A stretch of 64,000 bases of DNA from Pseudomonas fluorescens (GTDB lineage: Bacteria; Pseudomonadota; Gammaproteobacteria; Pseudomonadales; Pseudomonadaceae). Each line of letters starts with the position of its first letter. Position 1 is the first letter of the stretch. Under the pieces are notes generated by a model. The model was not told the DNA's origin. It did not search any database and saw only the letters and a list, made by a program, of their open reading frames with translations. Position numbers and translations under genes: made by a program. Where the stretch lies: positions 643,826-707,825 of the forward strand of contig NZ_OZ024668.1 in NCBI RefSeq assembly GCF_902497775.2, read 5' to 3'. Below are positions 26,836-35,650 of the stretch, piece after piece.

Positions 26836-26849
26836 AGATAGCGCTATCT
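26836..26849 (-). promoter_or_regulatory. Palindrome at the oprB translation start
   Basis: AGATAGCGCTATCT, a perfect 14-base palindrome, starts 2 bases upstream of the oprB ATG. On the sense strand AATAATCAAAAG precedes it, resembling but not fully matching the A-rich Hfq/Crc motif. It may be an operator or a small hairpin limiting ribosome access. Confidence 0.45.
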
Positions 26850-27039
26850 TTTGATTATTGAAAAAACGGCAAGGCCACCGAGTTCCGAGGATCATCGGCG
26901 ATAAGGCTGCAGGGAAATAGACTGAAGCGGTTCAGCTTGCGGCGGGGAGGATATAGCTGAACTTGTAAGAAAAAAAGTCAATTCAACAAGAGTCACCGTT
27001 GCCGGATCGGTAACAGTGCAGTTGAGACAGGCGCAAACG

Positions 27040-27159
27040 GTAGGAGCGGGCTTGCCCCGCGATCGAGCGCGAAGCGGTCGTAATTCAGACGACGCCTGAT
27101 GTGTTGGCTGTACAAGCCTCATCGCGGGTCAAGTCGAGGCGTCGCACCGCCGCTCCTAC
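27040..27159. repeat. Paired REP-like element between znuD and oprB
   Basis: GTAGGAGCGGGCTTGCCCCG at 27040 and an inverted, diverged partner ending CCGCTCCTAC at 27159 bracket a stem-forming segment. It fills most of the 341-base gap (26835-27175) behind znuD. The rest of the gap is AT-rich (26940-27000) and contains a TTGACT hexamer on the minus strand that could belong to the oprB promoter, but no gene. Confidence 0.75.
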
Positions 27160-27175
27160 AGAGATGGGTGTTGGT

Positions 27176-29236
27176 TTAGAAGGTGGTACGCAGGCCGACT
27201 TCGACACTGCGCCCTGGCGCCGGGGCGATGTCACGCAGGATCGAGCTTGAATAACGCACGGTCTGGTCGGTCAGGTTCTCACCGCGAACAAAGGCCAGCC
27301 ACTGGCTCTGGCCGATATCGAAACGGTAACCCACGCTGGCGCCGAGGGTGGTGTAGCCGTCGGTGCTGGTCTCGTTGGCCGGCTTTTTGTGCTGGGCGCT
27401 GGCGTGTTGCACGTCCACCCGCGCCTGCCAGCGATCCAGTTCCCACAGCAGGCCGCTGTTCAGGCGCAGCGGTGCGATGCGCGGCAGGTCTTCGCCGGTG
27501 TCGAGGTTCTTGGCCCGGGTGTAGTCGCCGGAGAGTTCCAGAGCGAAGCTGCCATAGCGGTTCTGCGCCAGTTGCCAGCGGTCCTGGGCCTCGATGCCAT
27601 AGAAGCGTGCGCGAACCCCGTGGTAGAGGTATTCCGGCACATCGCCGCCGTGATCATGCTCATGGTCGTGATCGTGGTCTTCATCGCCGTGATCATGGTC
27701 ATGCTCGTGACCTTCACGCAGGTTACCGCTGGCCAGCAACCCGATGTAGTTGCGGAAATGGCTGTAGAACACGCCGACGCTGCCCTTGTGCATGCCATTG
27801 TCGAAGCGCAGGGCCAGGTCGCTGGAGATGGCTTTCTCCTTGCTCAGGTTCGGATCGCCGACCTCGTAGGTGCCGGTGGCGACGTGGGCACCGTTGGCGT
27901 ACAGCTCATAGAAGGTCGGAGCACGTTCGGTATAGCCCAGGGTCGCGGCCAGGGACCAGACCGGGGTCAGCTCGTACACCGCGCCGGACGACAGGCTGGC
28001 AGCGGTGAAGCTGCTCGAACGATCGGCTTCGGCAAAGCGCTCGCTGCCCTTGCTGTCGGGCTCGACCCGGGTGTGTTCCAGGCGCCCGCCGAGGCTCAGG
28101 TTCAGGCGTTCGCTGGCTTGCCATTGCTCAAGCATGAACAGCGCCAGGCTGTTGGTGTCGGTGTGCGGTACAAAGGCTTCTTCGCCCAGGGCGGAGAATT
28201 CGTTGCGGCTGACCTGCGCGCCAATCACTCCTTCGATCGGCCCCAGCGGCTGATGCCGGGCCTCGACCCGCGCCTCGTAGCCCTTGTTCTTGAAGGTGGT
28301 ATGCACCTCGCCACTTTCCAGCTCGCGGTGCTGGTAGTCGGTGTAGCCGAGGTCGACTTTCACCGAGCTGAACGGGCCGTCGAGGTCGCGCAGTTCCGAG
28401 GCAAAGCCGTAATGATCCTGCTGCATGTCCAGGCGCACGCCCGGTTCGGCCACTGAGCCGTAGTTGGAGTCATAGCGGCTGTAGGAAAGACCGGCATAGC
28501 CGTGATCCCAATGGTAGGAACCTCCCAGCGCACCGCCGTCCTGGCGACCGTCGCTGTTTTCCAGGCGATGCTTGCTGCCCGGTTCGTCGGCGTTGCGCAC
28601 TTTTGAACTGCGGGCGTAGCCGGGAATGCGCAGGTCATTGAACTGACGGCTGTTGGCGTCCAGGTGCAGGGCAAAGCGGCCGTCACCGGCTTCAAGCTTG
28701 CCGGCGCTGCTGCGGGTGGTGTCGGCGCCACCATAGCGCAACTCGCCAGCACCGTGAATGCCGTCGATGGGCGAAGTCGGGATACGGTTGTCGAAGCTAT
28801 TGACCACCCCGCCGATGGCATTGCCGCCGTAGAGCAGGGCGGCCGGGCCGCGGACGATCTCGATGCGCTCAACGGTAGCCGGGTCCAGTGGCACGGCGTG
28901 GTCATAGGACAGCGACGAGGCGTCGAGGGCGCCGACACCATTGCGCAGGATGCGGATACGGTCGCCGTCCAGGCCGCGGATCACCGGGCGGCTGGCGCCC
29001 GGGCCGAACCAGGTCGAAGCCACGCCGGGCTGGTTGTTGAGGGTCTGGCCGAGGCTGCCTTTTTGTTGCAGGGCCAGGTCGTCGCCGTCGAGCACAGTGG
29101 TGGGCGCAGCCAGTTCGCTGTTGCCCAGCGGGTTGGCGGTGATCACCTGGGGTTGCAGCTCGACGGCCTGGCTCAAGGGCGAAGCGAGCCAGAGCGCAGC
29201 GGCGAGGGGGGAGAGGTGCAGGGGTAAGTGACGCAT
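27176..29236 (-). CDS. znuD: Zinc-type TonB-dependent outer-membrane receptor (ZnuD-like)
   Basis: Energised outer-membrane importer, probably for zinc. The 686 residues show a signal peptide (to about residue 24), a plug domain with GVASTWFGPGASRPVIRGLDGDRIRI and a 22-strand barrel ending SVEVGLRTTF. A histidine/aspartate-rich extracellular loop at about residues 508-534 (HEHDHDHGDEDHDHDHEHDH) is the hallmark of ZnuD receptors and likely captures Zn2+. A Zur-like operator lies upstream at 29259-29284. The gene neighbours gcd/oprB as in P. putida, and P. aeruginosa has its znuD in a comparable position. Confidence 0.9.
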   Translation of the reverse strand: MRHLPLHLSPLAAALWLASPLSQAVELQPQVITANPLGNSELAAPTTVLDGDDLALQQKGSLGQTLNNQPGVASTWFGPGASRPVIRGLDGDRIRILRNGVGALDASSLSYDHAVPLDPATVERIEIVRGPAALLYGGNAIGGVVNSFDNRIPTSPIDGIHGAGELRYGGADTTRSSAGKLEAGDGRFALHLDANSRQFNDLRIPGYARSSKVRNADEPGSKHRLENSDGRQDGGALGGSYHWDHGYAGLSYSRYDSNYGSVAEPGVRLDMQQDHYGFASELRDLDGPFSSVKVDLGYTDYQHRELESGEVHTTFKNKGYEARVEARHQPLGPIEGVIGAQVSRNEFSALGEEAFVPHTDTNSLALFMLEQWQASERLNLSLGGRLEHTRVEPDSKGSERFAEADRSSSFTAASLSSGAVYELTPVWSLAATLGYTERAPTFYELYANGAHVATGTYEVGDPNLSKEKAISSDLALRFDNGMHKGSVGVFYSHFRNYIGLLASGNLREGHEHDHDHGDEDHDHDHEHDHGGDVPEYLYHGVRARFYGIEAQDRWQLAQNRYGSFALELSGDYTRAKNLDTGEDLPRIAPLRLNSGLLWELDRWQARVDVQHASAQHKKPANETSTDGYTTLGASVGYRFDIGQSQWLAFVRGENLTDQTVRYSSSILRDIAPAPGRSVEVGLRTTF

Positions 29237-29258
29237 GGAGGGAAGGGGTCCTTGGCAG

Positions 29259-29284
29259 TGTTATAGTATTGATACAATATAACA
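29259..29284 (-). promoter_or_regulatory. Zur-like operator upstream of znuD
   Basis: Inverted arms TGTTATA (29259-29265) and TATAACA (29278-29284). The 15-mer TGATACAATATAACA (29270-29284) matches the Zur consensus TGTTATAnTATAACA at 12 of 14 positions, and an overlapping weaker box lies at 29259-29273. It starts 23 bases upstream of the znuD ATG, so bound Zur would block expression. Confidence 0.7.
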
Positions 29285-29433
29285 TTACCGTGAAAGATAA
29301 AACGCCCACGCGCTGGCTAGAGCCTTTGCCCACACTAGAATGTCTGTAAGCAGCACCTTGGATGCGAAAAGTCTGAAGACTTGCAGCCGTGCCTCGGCTA
29401 TGGTGCGCACCTTTCGTTGGCTGGAGCACAGGC

Positions 29434-29655
29434 ATGACCGCCGCTAATCAAAACCCGCTGCATGGCGTGACCCTGGAGCAGATCCTTACCGCGCTGGTAG
29501 CGCATTACCAATGGGACGGCCTGGCTCAGCGCATCGACATCCGCTGCTTCAAGAGCGATCCGAGCATCAAGTCGAGCCTGACGTTCTTGCGCAAGACGCC
29601 CTGGGCCCGGGAGAAGGTCGAGCGTCTGTACCTGAAAATGCAACGCGGCCGCTGA
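29434..29655 (+). CDS. VF530-family small DNA-binding-like protein
   Basis: 73 residues of the VF530/DUF2132 family, recognised by [44 protein letters not shown] and the basic end. Members are small cytoplasmic proteins of unknown function with a helical fold that may bind nucleic acid. ATG at 29434 has GGAG 8 bases upstream. The gap from the znuD operator (29285-29433) holds no other gene. It is followed 4 bases later by the membrane protein gene, so the two are probably co-transcribed. Confidence 0.85.
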   Translation: MTAANQNPLHGVTLEQILTALVAHYQWDGLAQRIDIRCFKSDPSIKSSLTFLRKTPWAREKVERLYLKMQRGR

Positions 29656-29659
29656 GCCT

Positions 29660-30313
29660 GTGAGCCGGCGCACGCTCTTGATTGCCAGTGCGGCATGCCT
29701 GGGCTGGAGCGCGCTGGCGATCCAGCTGTACCTGCTGTTGCTCGCCCGCTGGCAGGAGCAGGCCAGCCTGCTGGGCGGCCTGGTGACCTTGTTCAGTTTT
29801 TTCACCGTGCTCAGCAACACCCTGGTTGCGGTAGTGCTGAGCCACGCGGCATTCGGCCGTGAGTCGGCGCTGCGGCGTTTTTTTCTCGCGCCCTGGGTCA
29901 GTTCCGGGATTGCCGCGAGCATCATCCTCGTGGGACTTGCCTACAGCCTGTTGCTGCGTCACCTGTGGCATCCGCAAGGCTGGCAATGGCTGGCGGACGA
30001 ACTGTTGCACGACGTCATGCCGCTGCTGTTCGTGGCGTATTGGTGGTGTTGCGTAGAGAAGGGCAGCCTGCGCTTCAGGCATCTGCTGGCCTGGCTGCTG
30101 TATCCGGCGGGGTATTTTGCCTACGCGCTGCTGCGCGGGCAGGTGATAGGTGTCTATCCCTATCCGTTCATTGACGTGGCCGATCTGGGCTATGGCCCGG
30201 TGCTGCTCAATGCGCTGGCGATTCTCGGTGGCTTCGTCGCTATCAGCCTGGTGTTGCTCGGCCTTGACCACTGGCAGGGCGGGCGCCTGGCCAAGGCCAG
30301 GACGCAACCCTGA
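29660..30313 (+). CDS. Pr6Pr-family integral membrane protein
   Basis: 217 residues with six predicted membrane segments (near 8-26, 37-62, 78-98, 112-130, 140-160, 180-200). The Pr6Pr family (FAR-17a/AIG1-like) is seen in LFSFFTVLSNTLVAVVLSHAAF and the YPYPFIDVADLGYGPVLLN block. Start is GTG at 29660, four bases after the upstream stop. The function of this family in bacteria is unknown; distant relatives in animals are hydrolases of fatty-acid esters of hydroxy fatty acids, but that activity cannot be assumed here. Confidence 0.8.
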   Translation: MSRRTLLIASAACLGWSALAIQLYLLLLARWQEQASLLGGLVTLFSFFTVLSNTLVAVVLSHAAFGRESALRRFFLAPWVSSGIAASIILVGLAYSLLLRHLWHPQGWQWLADELLHDVMPLLFVAYWWCCVEKGSLRFRHLLAWLLYPAGYFAYALLRGQVIGVYPYPFIDVADLGYGPVLLNALAILGGFVAISLVLLGLDHWQGGRLAKARTQP

Positions 30314-30322
30314 GGTAGCCTG

Positions 30323-31093
30323 TTACTCGTCGTCGTGTGAGCCGAGGCGCCAGTAGGCGACAGCCTTGATCAGGTCCTCCTTCACGCCTTTTTCATCGAC
30401 CAGCAAACGCTTGGCCTGGCGTGTCAGCGACTTTTCCAGGGCGACCCAGGTATACAACTGGCCGGCTGGCAGGGGCAGGTCTTTCACCACTTGCAGCACG
30501 TTCTGCTGCTGACGTTGCACCCAGATCACCTCGACCTGCGCAGCGCTGGCCAGTGGCTGTTGTTCCTGGGCATCTTCGATCTCGATCACTGCCACTACCT
30601 TGCGGCCTGCCGGCAGTTCTTCCAGGCGCCGGGCAATGGCCGGGATGGCGGTTTCGTCACCGATCAGCAGGTAGCTGTCGAAGATGTCCGGGACCACCAT
30701 CGAGGCGCGCGGCCCGGCGATGTTGAGCACCTGGCCAACCTGCGCCTGGGCCGCCCAGGTCGAGGCAGGGCCATCACCGTGCAGGACGAAGTCGATGTCC
30801 ATCTCGCCGCCCGCCAGGTCGATACGCCGTGGGGTGTATTCGCGCATGGTCGGGCGCAGGCCGTCGCGGCTGAAGTCGAGGTTGTCGAGCACCGCCTGCT
30901 CTTGCGGCGAGCAGGCGAACATCAGCTTGACGTGGTCGTCGCTGCCGACGCTGGTAAAACCCTGCAGTTCCGGGCCGCCGAGGGTGATGCGGCGCATGCG
31001 CGGAGTCAGGTCGGTGACCCGCAGCACGTTCAGGCGACGGTGTTTGATCTCGTGGTTGACGCGGTGAATGGTGGCGTTTTCGCTAACAGTCAT
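30323..31093 (-). CDS. Siderophore-interacting ferric reductase (NfeF/YqjH-like)
   Basis: An FAD-binding, NADPH-using reductase of the SIP family that releases iron from ferric chelates in the cytoplasm. It has RMRRITLGGPEL, the FAD motif PTMREYTPRRID, and DFVLHGDGPASTWAAQAQVG followed by LIGDETAIPAIARRLEELP. 256 residues, close to E. coli YqjH (NfeF). It overlaps the upstream PadR-type repressor by four bases, the same pairing of reductase and His-rich repressor known from E. coli nfeF/nfeR. Repression is therefore expected to respond to iron or nickel. Confidence 0.9.
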   Translation of the reverse strand: MTVSENATIHRVNHEIKHRRLNVLRVTDLTPRMRRITLGGPELQGFTSVGSDDHVKLMFACSPQEQAVLDNLDFSRDGLRPTMREYTPRRIDLAGGEMDIDFVLHGDGPASTWAAQAQVGQVLNIAGPRASMVVPDIFDSYLLIGDETAIPAIARRLEELPAGRKVVAVIEIEDAQEQQPLASAAQVEVIWVQRQQQNVLQVVKDLPLPAGQLYTWVALEKSLTRQAKRLLVDEKGVKEDLIKAVAYWRLGSHDDE

Positions 31094-31662
31094 TCGGGTT
31101 GCTCCGGTGAAGTCGCAGCAGGCCCTGCGACGATGGCTTTGGCGGTGTCGTTGAGCAGGGTGCGGACCCGCTCGATTTCCTTTGGGTTCCAGCGCCCGCT
31201 ATGCATTTGCAAGGCATGACGCAGGTTGTGCACGGCTTCGTGAATTTCGGCCGGGCGGTCGTGGCCGCGCAGCGAGCGTTTGCTGACCTCGATGCGCATG
31301 CGTACGCCGTCCAGGGCAATGGCCTGGTCCGCCAGGGACTTCTGCCCGGCCGGGGTAATGCCATAAAGACGCTTGCTGCCTTGGGTTTTACCGCTGATCA
31401 GCTCGGCTTCTTCGAGGAAATTAAGGGTCGGGTAGATCACGCCGGGGCTGGGGCTGTAGCTGCCATCGAAGAGGCTTTCGATTTGGCGGATCAGGTCGTA
31501 GCCGTGGCAGGGCTGTTCGGCCAGCATCGACAGCAGCAGCAGTTTCAGGTCGCCAGGGGCAAATACGCGGGGGCCGCGGTCGCCACGCTCGCGGCCATGA
31601 CGGCGCTCGAAGCCGTCGTGCCGCTCGCCATGCTCGCGGTGATGGGAATGATGGTCTCGCAT
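31090..31662 (-). CDS. PadR-family repressor with His-rich N-terminus (NfeR/YqjI-like)
   Basis: 190 residues. Residues 1-30 are rich in His, Arg and Glu (RDHHSHHREHGERHDGFERR), a likely metal-binding extension. The PadR winged-helix domain follows (LKLLLLSMLAEQPCHGYDLI, YSPSPGVIYPTLNFLEEAEL, KRLYGITPAGQKSL), with a helical C-terminal dimerisation part. It matches E. coli NfeR (YqjI), whose DNA binding is lost on metal loading. It lies first in an operon with the ferric reductase. Two palindromes just upstream (31688-31717) are likely its own operators. Confidence 0.87.
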   Translation of the reverse strand: MRDHHSHHREHGERHDGFERRHGRERGDRGPRVFAPGDLKLLLLSMLAEQPCHGYDLIRQIESLFDGSYSPSPGVIYPTLNFLEEAELISGKTQGSKRLYGITPAGQKSLADQAIALDGVRMRIEVSKRSLRGHDRPAEIHEAVHNLRHALQMHSGRWNPKEIERVRTLLNDTAKAIVAGPAATSPEQPE

Positions 31663-31687
31663 TGGGTATCTCCGGTTGGGTTAGATG

Positions 31688-31717
31688 TATCTTTAGATAT
31701 TACTCAAGATATATCTT
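31688..31717 (-). promoter_or_regulatory. Putative NfeR-like operators
   Basis: Two palindromes in an AT-rich patch starting 25 bases upstream of the repressor gene: TATCT-TT-AGATA (31688-31699) and the perfect AAGATATATCTT (31706-31717). Their half-sites share the core ATCTT/AAGAT, so they look like two copies of one operator used for autoregulation. Confidence 0.6.
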
Positions 31718-31886
31718 AAATCAAGCTGGAGAATAGGAATATTTCTCATGAAGTAAAGCGCAATCCACGGAATCGGGTACAAAGGCTTAAGGCTTTTCTT
31801 ACAAAACCCTCGGATTGCCTTGATCTACAGGTGAGGAAATCGTCCCTAAGATCCGCCACGGTTACTTCATCTATGAGTATTTCACC

Positions 31887-32387
31887 GTGGCGCGTTCATT
31901 TTTTTTCATCGGGCTGCTCTGGGGCCTGTCGTTTTTTGCCCAGGCCAATTTTTCTGTTACCCAGATTGCCCGCGAGCCCAGCTTGCGGCACGAACTGGAA
32001 GCCAACCTCGATCGCCTGGTCGAGCGTGCCCACGAGCTGATCGGCGTGCCGTATCGCTGGGGTGGTATGACCGTTAAGGGAGGTTTTGATTGCAGTGGCC
32101 TGCTGGTCTACCTGTTTCGCAATGAGGCCGATATCAGGATTCCGCGCACTACTGCGGCAATGCTCCAATCCGGTGCCCGGACCATCAAGCAGCACCAGCT
32201 CAAGCGCGGTGATGCGGTGTTCTTCAATCGCAATGGCCAGGGCCGGATTGGCCACGTTGGCCTGTACATCGGTGAAGGGCGTTTCATTCACGCCCCTCGT
32301 ACCGGCAAGAACATCCGTATCGATTCGCTGCGCAGCAGCTACTGGAGCAAAAGCTACATGACCGCCAAGCGCTTTCACGGCGGCTAG
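31887..32387 (+). CDS. NlpC/P60 family peptidoglycan endopeptidase
   Basis: 166 residues, exported: a short signal or anchor segment (FFFIGLLWGLSFFAQA) precedes the NlpC/P60 domain. Catalytic Cys is in GGFDCSGLLVYLF, His in GRIGHVGLYIG and the third polar residue in FIHAPRTGKNI; GVPYRWGG is the usual start. Such enzymes cut peptide stems of peptidoglycan in the periplasm. Start is GTG at 31887 with a weak ribosome binding site. It is convergent with the neighbouring PBP gene, their stops overlapping in a CTAG, so two cell-wall genes meet tail to tail. Confidence 0.88.
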   Translation: MARSFFFIGLLWGLSFFAQANFSVTQIAREPSLRHELEANLDRLVERAHELIGVPYRWGGMTVKGGFDCSGLLVYLFRNEADIRIPRTTAAMLQSGARTIKQHQLKRGDAVFFNRNGQGRIGHVGLYIGEGRFIHAPRTGKNIRIDSLRSSYWSKSYMTAKRFHGG

Positions 32388-35300
32388 CGCTGCACCATCC
32401 GCGGTGGCTTGCACAGGGTGTGGCTGCCCGGCTCCAGGTACGGCATCAGGATCGGCGCCATGCCCTTGAGCACCTGCACCGGCAGCGCCGAGGTGAAGCG
32501 GAAGGATTCCGCCGCACGGCCTGGAACGAAGGCGGTGAGGGTGCCGAAGTGGTTTTCACCAAGGTAGAACACGAAGGTGGCGGTGCGGTTAAGCGAGCGT
32601 GAGCCGATCAGCCGCCCGCCGGCACCGAAGCTTTCGATGCGGTTGTCGCCGGTACCGGTCTTGCCACCCATCACCAGCGGCGTGCCATCGGCCAGTTTGA
32701 AGCTACCCGACACCCGCCGCGCCGTACCGGCATCCACCACTTGCGAGAGGGCACCGCGCAGGGCCCGTGCGACTTCTACCGAGAGCACCCGCTGGCCAAG
32801 GTCAGGGTCGCTGGTCAGGCGGGTTTCATACGGCGTATCGGCAGCAAAGTGCAGGGTGTCGATGCGCAGCACCGGCAGGCGCACGCCGTCGTTCTGGATG
32901 ATCCCGATCAACTCGGCCAGGGCAGCCGGACGGTCGCCGGAACTGCCGATGGCGGTGGCCAGCGACGGCACCAGGTGGTCGAACGGGTAGCCGACACGTT
33001 TCCAGCGTTGATGAATATCGAGGAAGGCTTCGATTTCCACCAGGGTGCGGATGCGACTGTCGCGCGCGCCCTTGTGGCGGCTTTTGAACAGCCAGCCGTA
33101 GACTTCCTGGCGTTCAAAATGACCAGCCTGCGCTGCCTCCTGGAAGGTGGCGCTGGGGTGTTGCAGCAGATAGCCGAGCAGCCACAGGTCCAGAGGGTGC
33201 ACCTTGGCGATAAAGCCCTGGTCGGGTAGGTCGTAGGCCCCAGGCCGATAAGCTTCGTACAGCTCTTGCAGGCGTTTCTCGGTGACGGTGTTCTGCTTGG
33301 TGGCTGGGCGTTTGTTCTCGACCCGGTCCTTTTTCAGGTGAGCCTGGACGAAAGCGTTGAAGGTGGCCTGGTCGGCCTCCGGAAACAGGTAACGGTGCAC
33401 TGCGGCCAGACGGATCGGGGTGACCCGCAGACTGTCGAGGAAGGTGTCCAGGCGCTGTTGCGAAGTCTTGCGCTGGTACTTCTTCCAGAACCTGCGCATG
33501 TAGTCGGTGCCTTCCTTGTCGGCAAAACGTGCCAGGTATTCCTGGCGGCGCGGCTCGGCATCGTCCTTGAGCAGGCTGGCGCTGTTGCCCGGCTGCTGAT
33601 AGGTGCTGTAGCGCACCAGATCGCGCATCAGGCGAATGAACGGCAGGTTGATCGACTCGCGCAGGGCGTCCTTGAGGGTGGGGATACGGCCGTTGTCTTC
33701 CTTGCGAAAGTTGTTGAACACATGCAGGCCGCCACCAGTGAAGAAGGCTTCGCCGGGGCTGGCGGAGTATTTGCGCTCAAGGGCGGCGTTGAGCATGGCG
33801 CTGAGGTCGCGGTCCTTGTTCTGGATCAGGTAGTCGATGGCCCAGCGGGTGATGAAGTCGAGCTCCGCCACCTGGACTTTCTTCAGCTCGGCGGCCGGGG
33901 TGTTGGCGTACTTGTCGTGCAGTTCGCCGATGATTTCCAGGTAGCTGGTCAGCACCCGCAGCTTGGCGGTCGAGCCCAGTTCCAGCTTGCTGCCTTCGTT
34001 GATGTCGAACGGCTGGTCGGTGCTGTCGGTCTGCACCCGCACCCTGGAGCCGTCGGCGGTGCGCTCGAGCAGGGTAAAGCTGTAGCGCACCTGGGTGGTG
34101 CTGGTCGGGGTCAGCAGGCGTTCGCCGAACAGGCCCATTTTTTCGGCAAAGGCCGGGTTGGCGAGGTCCTTGAGGTACTGGCTGACCTGGCCCTGCAAAT
34201 CCGACTGCAGGGTACTGGTAGCCGACAGGTCGAGGCGGTCGAGGTCGTACAGTGGCCGACCGAGGGCCGAAGACAGCCGGCTGCGGGCAACACTGATGCC
34301 CTTGTTGGTGACGATCGGCTGGATGGTCGGCTGGGCGACCCAGTCACGGTAAATAGACTTGCTGGCCAGGGCGGCGTCAGCCAACGGCTTGTCGATGATG
34401 TTGCTGGCCGAGAGGACGCGGATGTGGCTGTCAGTCAGTAGCGCCAGTTCCGCCCGGCCCTTGGACAAAAAGTGCGAGGGCCGGCGCTGGGCGATCATCA
34501 GCGACAGTACCTGACGCAAGGCCAGGCCACGGGCGGCGAGGCTCGCGGGGGCATTGTCGGTGGACGACAGGGCCTGGTTGACCTGGGCAAAGTCGGCGCC
34601 GTACCACACGCGCAAACCTTCGGCCATGCCATGCACTTCGCCATGTCCGGGTACCGCCGACAGCGGCACGCTGTTGAGGTAATCGCGCACGATGCGCTGG
34701 CGGGCTTGGAGGGTCTGCGGGCCGCCTTGATAGGCGCGCACGCTGGCGGAAATCATCTGGCGGATCTTCTCGCTGCCCGAGGCGGTCAGGCCGTCGGGCG
34801 AATGCCGGTACTTTTCCAGCTGGGTCGCCAGGGTACTGCCGCCCGCCGACTGACCGGGCAGGGCCAGGTACTTGGCCACCTGGGTATAGGCCGCCTTGGC
34901 AAAGCGCGGCCAGTCCACGGCGGGGTTGTTCAGCGGGTCATTGGGGTCGAGCAGGTCGCGGTTCTCGATGAACAGCAGGCTGTGGACGATGACCGGGGGA
35001 ATCGAGGCGAAGTCGGGGTACAGGTGCTGCGGGTAATGAAACTGATACAGGGCGTCGCCCTTGCAGTCGGTGATCGACAGCCCAGCCTGGATCTTCTCGG
35101 CATAAGGCACGAAAAAGCCGTGATCGACGTAGTCCATCAGCGCCGGTGAAAAGCGCGTCTGCTCGTTGATTACGTAGTCGCGCTTGAGCAGGCGCGGTAG
35201 GAACTCACCCAGCGAGCTGTAGCCCAGGCGCTTGTCGAACGGACCTTCTCCCGGGTAGCGGATGGCATCGCTGGGGCCGGGCTGCATGGAATAGCTGAGG

Positions 35301-35518
35301 GTTGCGGCGAACTGGCTGAATTCCCGTGATTGCAGGCGCGAGGTGTGCATTTCGGTAGTGGCGGCGTACCCCAGGGCGATCAGGGCGAGCAACAGTACCA
35401 ACCAGAACAGCCGCCACCAGAGACGGCGCTGGCGTGGGCTTTTCGGCGATGGCGAAGGTTCGAGTTGTTCAGGGGGAGCGTCCGTACTGCTTGGTTCCGA
35501 TTGCCACAATGCGCCCAT
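32384..35518 (-). CDS. Large bifunctional class A penicillin-binding protein
   Basis: 1044 residues, with an N-terminal membrane anchor (about 34-53), a glycosyltransferase 51 domain with catalytic Glu185 (ENRDLL) and GGSTLATQLEKYRHSP (226-241), and a transpeptidase with nucleophile Ser516 in STAK (516-519), an SxN motif in RESINLPFIR and KTGT at 953. The distance from STAK to KTG (437) is far longer than in PBP1a or PBP1b, because of a region of about 200 residues after the SxN motif. It builds and crosslinks peptidoglycan. P. aeruginosa has a comparable extra protein (PA0788). Natural partner genes are unknown; it is not PBP1a or PBP1b. Confidence 0.82.
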   Translation of the reverse strand: MGALWQSEPSSTDAPPEQLEPSPSPKSPRQRRLWWRLFWLVLLLALIALGYAATTEMHTSRLQSREFSQFAATLSYSMQPGPSDAIRYPGEGPFDKRLGYSSLGEFLPRLLKRDYVINEQTRFSPALMDYVDHGFFVPYAEKIQAGLSITDCKGDALYQFHYPQHLYPDFASIPPVIVHSLLFIENRDLLDPNDPLNNPAVDWPRFAKAAYTQVAKYLALPGQSAGGSTLATQLEKYRHSPDGLTASGSEKIRQMISASVRAYQGGPQTLQARQRIVRDYLNSVPLSAVPGHGEVHGMAEGLRVWYGADFAQVNQALSSTDNAPASLAARGLALRQVLSLMIAQRRPSHFLSKGRAELALLTDSHIRVLSASNIIDKPLADAALASKSIYRDWVAQPTIQPIVTNKGISVARSRLSSALGRPLYDLDRLDLSATSTLQSDLQGQVSQYLKDLANPAFAEKMGLFGERLLTPTSTTQVRYSFTLLERTADGSRVRVQTDSTDQPFDINEGSKLELGSTAKLRVLTSYLEIIGELHDKYANTPAAELKKVQVAELDFITRWAIDYLIQNKDRDLSAMLNAALERKYSASPGEAFFTGGGLHVFNNFRKEDNGRIPTLKDALRESINLPFIRLMRDLVRYSTYQQPGNSASLLKDDAEPRRQEYLARFADKEGTDYMRRFWKKYQRKTSQQRLDTFLDSLRVTPIRLAAVHRYLFPEADQATFNAFVQAHLKKDRVENKRPATKQNTVTEKRLQELYEAYRPGAYDLPDQGFIAKVHPLDLWLLGYLLQHPSATFQEAAQAGHFERQEVYGWLFKSRHKGARDSRIRTLVEIEAFLDIHQRWKRVGYPFDHLVPSLATAIGSSGDRPAALAELIGIIQNDGVRLPVLRIDTLHFAADTPYETRLTSDPDLGQRVLSVEVARALRGALSQVVDAGTARRVSGSFKLADGTPLVMGGKTGTGDNRIESFGAGGRLIGSRSLNRTATFVFYLGENHFGTLTAFVPGRAAESFRFTSALPVQVLKGMAPILMPYLEPGSHTLCKPPRMVQR

Positions 35519-35650
35519 AGTCTTCAGCTCGGCTACGTATTTTCGTCTTGCTTGCCTGAAGCTTAGACGGTGGCCGGGTTTGGTGAAAAATTTGTAGTCA
35601 GTTACCGGGTATTTCCTAAAAACGTGTCAGAAATGCGCCTTTGGTGGAGC

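Noticed and set aside
29285..29433. Palindrome AGTCTGAAGACT before the VF530 gene
   Set aside because: A single short palindrome with no promoter or homologous copy nearby; not more than chance would give.
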